Origin: Thermoanaerobaculia bacterium
Lineage (GTDB): Bacteria; Acidobacteriota; Thermoanaerobaculia; Multivoradales; J023
NCBI GenBank assembly: GCA_030431255.1
Contig: JAUIJL010000017.1
Span: forward strand, 1 to 64,000
DNA: 64,000 nucleotides
Direction of reading: 5' to 3'
The notes under the pieces are model-generated. The model did no database searches, was not told the origin of the DNA, and saw only the letters and a program-made list of their open reading frames with translations. How positions within the stretch are numbered: position 1 is the first letter of the stretch; each line of letters starts with the position of its first letter. The position numbers and the translations under genes were made by a program. Positions 62,154 through 64,000 of the stretch are shown here, piece after piece.

Positions 62154-62413
62154 AGGATTCCTAGGTTACGGACTCCAGGGATTCGATCAGCTCGGCACGT
62201 ATCGAGCGAACGCAGTGTCCGCCCTAGGATATCCGCTCTCAGCCCCGACGGGTATCGAGGTGTCTCGGCACACTTTTTCTTTCCGCTCCGGTTTCTTCAT
62301 GTTCTTTATCTAACCGTTATTGGAGCTTGATCCCAGCTTCAATCCAGCTGCCTAATCTGGATCGGCGTCACGCCGACGCGGCAGATGCGTCCTGTCGACG
62401 CGAAGGATTGAAT

Positions 62414-63292
62414 GTGTCTCCTCCCATCAGCTCTGTCACGACCCCCGAAGCACCGTCTACGAATCTTCACCTTGGACCTGCACTACCGCCGTCCCTAGGT
62501 CGAGACCTGCGGTATTTCAATGACCGTCCGGTGACCCGGGCGGTGACCCGATTCGGGTTGGCTTTGGCACGGCGGGTCGTCCTTTCGGTCGAGGGAGTGG
62601 AGCACATCTCCGGGGATCGGGACCCCTTCGTGGTGGCGGCCAATCACAGCCAGCGTTTGGAAGCGGTTTTGGTGCCGACGGTGCTGGTGGCGCTCCGGAA
62701 CGGACGGCAAATCCACTTCATGGCGGATTGGCCGATGCTGATGGTGCCCGGTGTGGGTTTGATCTATCGCTGTGGCGAGGTGATTCCGGTGTTCGGCAAG
62801 AGTGCCCGTCCGGCGTTCCTGAACCGCCTCAAACCGATCTATCGGCGCCGATTCCGTGGTTTGGTGGCCGTGGACGACGAAAGCCCAGGCAACGAAAGCC
62901 CAGGTCACGAAAGCCCAGGTACCGAGCAGAACGCTTGGCAGGTGGCGGCGGGTTTGTTGCGTCGGGGCAAATCGGTGGGTGTGTTTCCCGAAGGCACCAT
63001 GAATCGAGATCCCAATCGACTCCTTCGCGGACGCACCACGGTCGCTCGCTTGGCGATCGAAAACGGTGTTTCCGTGGTGCCGGTCGGTATCCGCTTCCCG
63101 GCCGCGCAAGATCGGCCGATCCGCGATGTGGATGCGATGACCATTCACATCGGAGAGTCTTTGTCGCCACCGTCGCCCGGAGCTGATCGTTCTCGGATCC
63201 AGGCATTCCATGCCGAGATCATGGGGCGTATTTCGCAGCTGTCGGGCAAGTCTTGGAACCCCGAGAGTCCTCGAAGAACGAGCAGGAGTTGA
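62414..63292 (+). CDS. PlsC-like acyltransferase
   Basis: 292 residues from the GTG at 62414 (AAGGA 7 bases upstream; the frame is open further up without support). The 1-acylglycerol-3-phosphate acyltransferase pattern is present: FVVAANHSQRLEAVLVP, where the HX4D motif reads HX4E, the FPEGTMNRDP block, and VPVGIRFP. A run of three ESPG-type repeats between the blocks (about residues 155-170) comes from three 15-bp DNA units. The gene precedes a GNAT-type acyltransferase by 4 bases, so the two probably form a lipid-modifying pair similar in logic to OlsA/OlsB. Confidence 0.78.
   Translation: MSPPISSVTTPEAPSTNLHLGPALPPSLGRDLRYFNDRPVTRAVTRFGLALARRVVLSVEGVEHISGDRDPFVVAANHSQRLEAVLVPTVLVALRNGRQIHFMADWPMLMVPGVGLIYRCGEVIPVFGKSARPAFLNRLKPIYRRRFRGLVAVDDESPGNESPGHESPGTEQNAWQVAAGLLRRGKSVGVFPEGTMNRDPNRLLRGRTTVARLAIENGVSVVPVGIRFPAAQDRPIRDVDAMTIHIGESLSPPSPGADRSRIQAFHAEIMGRISQLSGKSWNPESPRRTSRS
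62879..62923. repeat. 15-bp in-frame tandem repeat, 3 units
   Basis: Three units of 15 bases starting GAAAGCCCAGG encode NESPG/HESPG-like repeats inside the PlsC-like acyltransferase. The insert lies in a variable loop and keeps the frame. Confidence 0.88.
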
Positions 63293-63296
63293 GATC

Positions 63297-63953
63297 ATGG
63301 CCCTTAGAAAAGAGCTGACGGTGCGAAAGTTGGAAGATGAGCCGACCCGGCAGAAGGCTTTGGCGGTGTTGGAAAGTGTGTATCGCACGGAAAAAGGGTG
63401 GGTGGCCGATCCCGACAGCCTGTTGCCGGCGTCTGACCTCAACAATCCGGCGGTGTCTTGGTTTGTGGCCGAGCGCAACGGCGAGGCGATCGGAGTCACC
63501 CGGGTGCTCTACGAGATTCCTTTCGAGCTCTACGGCAACTATGGGTTTCAGCTCGAGAATCCCGGTCTCGACGTCGAGGCCTTCGTGCGCAACAACCGCA
63601 TCGCCGAGGTCGGCAGATTCGCCGTCTTGCCCGAATACCGCAACAAAATCCTGGTCGCCGCCATTCTCATGCGCGCGGCCGCCACGGAAACCGTGGAGCG
63701 GCGATTCACCCACTTCATCACCGACGTCTTCGCCGCGGACCCCAACAGCCCCTACCAATTCCATCGCAGGATCCTGGGTTTCGAGACCGTTGCCACCCAC
63801 GACCACGGTGAGCTGGACATGGAATCGAAACGTATCACTATGTTGCTCGACCTTCAGGCTGCTTATCGGCGCTTGAAGCGGGGCAAGAATTGGATTTTCC
63901 GCTACATCACCCAGGGCTGGAACGAGCAAGTCCTAGAGCAGCTTTCCGCTTAG
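63297..63953 (+). CDS. GNAT-type N-acyltransferase (N-acyl amino acid synthase-like)
   Basis: 218 residues. The core is GNAT/acyl-homoserine-lactone-synthase-like: SWFVAERNGEAIGVTRVLYE, then NNRIAEVGRFAVLPEYRNKI and FITDVFAADPNSPYQFHRRI. This resembles the N-acyl amino acid synthase (FeeM-like) group more than N-acetyltransferases. AGGAG precedes the ATG by 8 bases. It follows the PlsC-like gene by 4 bases; the pair may make an N-acylated, O-acylated aminolipid as OlsB and OlsA do for ornithine lipids. The amino acid substrate is unknown. The last 47 bases of the window hold no feature. Confidence 0.65.
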   Translation: MALRKELTVRKLEDEPTRQKALAVLESVYRTEKGWVADPDSLLPASDLNNPAVSWFVAERNGEAIGVTRVLYEIPFELYGNYGFQLENPGLDVEAFVRNNRIAEVGRFAVLPEYRNKILVAAILMRAAATETVERRFTHFITDVFAADPNSPYQFHRRILGFETVATHDHGELDMESKRITMLLDLQAAYRRLKRGKNWIFRYITQGWNEQVLEQLSA

Positions 63954-64000
63954 CTCCCAAATCATGAGGCAGCAATGGATGGGTTTGGCCGGCCGTCGAC

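Noticed and set aside
1-64000. tRNA, rRNA, insertion sequences and prophage genes
   Set aside because: I looked in the gaps and among the genes and saw no cloverleaf-like segments, rRNA motifs, transposases with flanking inverted repeats, or phage structural genes; the Rpn-type gene is often labelled transposase but is a nuclease-like family.

Overview
This is a GC-rich chromosomal window from a bacterium that most resembles the Acidobacteriota, possibly a Thermoanaerobaculia or Acanthopleuribacter-like lineage. That placement is an inference from gene content. The window has four membrane-anchored Ser/Thr kinases with TPR tails, a TIGR02999-type ECF sigma factor next to one of them, a CadC-like winged-helix/TPR regulator, two enhancer-binding proteins with FHA or FHA-like sensors, a BamA-like protein followed by DUF4390 and a sensor kinase, and many secreted proteins of unknown function. 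I saw no rRNA, tRNA, insertion sequence or CRISPR array.

Layout. 0-8 kb: a decayed repeat-protein fragment, a YihY/BrkB membrane protein, YebC, then a compact operon (NrtR-like regulator, SPFH protein, NAD-kinase-like protein) behind a palindromic promoter, followed by two secreted proteins. 8-22 kb: signalling and secreted proteins (CadC-like TPR regulator, large secreted hydrolase, Ser/Thr kinase, FHA-AAA+ regulator, AraC regulator, SDR). 22-30 kb: an odd cluster of two zinc-metallopeptidase-like proteins, an SCP2-like protein, a small domain present both alone and fused to a peptidase, and a metallophosphoesterase; none has an evident signal peptide. 30-45 kb: a lone AbrB/MazE-type gene, a lipoprotein hydrolase, an ECF sigma/kinase pair, and a kinase / FHA-like enhancer-binding protein / kinase operon preceded by a 15-bp minisatellite. 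46-50 kb: an APC permease and a two-gene PtuA/PtuB (Septu-type) anti-phage module. 50-58 kb: BamA-like/DUF4390/histidine kinase operon, a YfgM-like TPR protein, an AlkZ-like protein, a DUF418 protein and a rhomboid protease. 59-64 kb: four tandem 16-residue open reading frames, psuG, an Rpn-type nuclease, a stand-alone lasso-B2-like protease, and a PlsC-like/GNAT acyltransferase pair.

The most unusual observation is the set of four tiny minus-strand reading frames at 58996-59430. Each is exactly 16 codons, each has its own Shine-Dalgarno sequence, and all fit the pattern M-N-[IV]-x-[ST]-x-[IV]-x-[SA]-G-x-[FY]-P-W-[IV]-[DN]. No co-directional gene lies immediately downstream, so they are not obvious leader peptides, and I know of no described family they fit. 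Other notable points are the PtuA Walker B change, the NrtR-like/SPFH/NAD-kinase-like operon, the FHA-AAA+ regulator with a degenerate GAFTGA loop, and several short tandem repeats sitting at gene boundaries.
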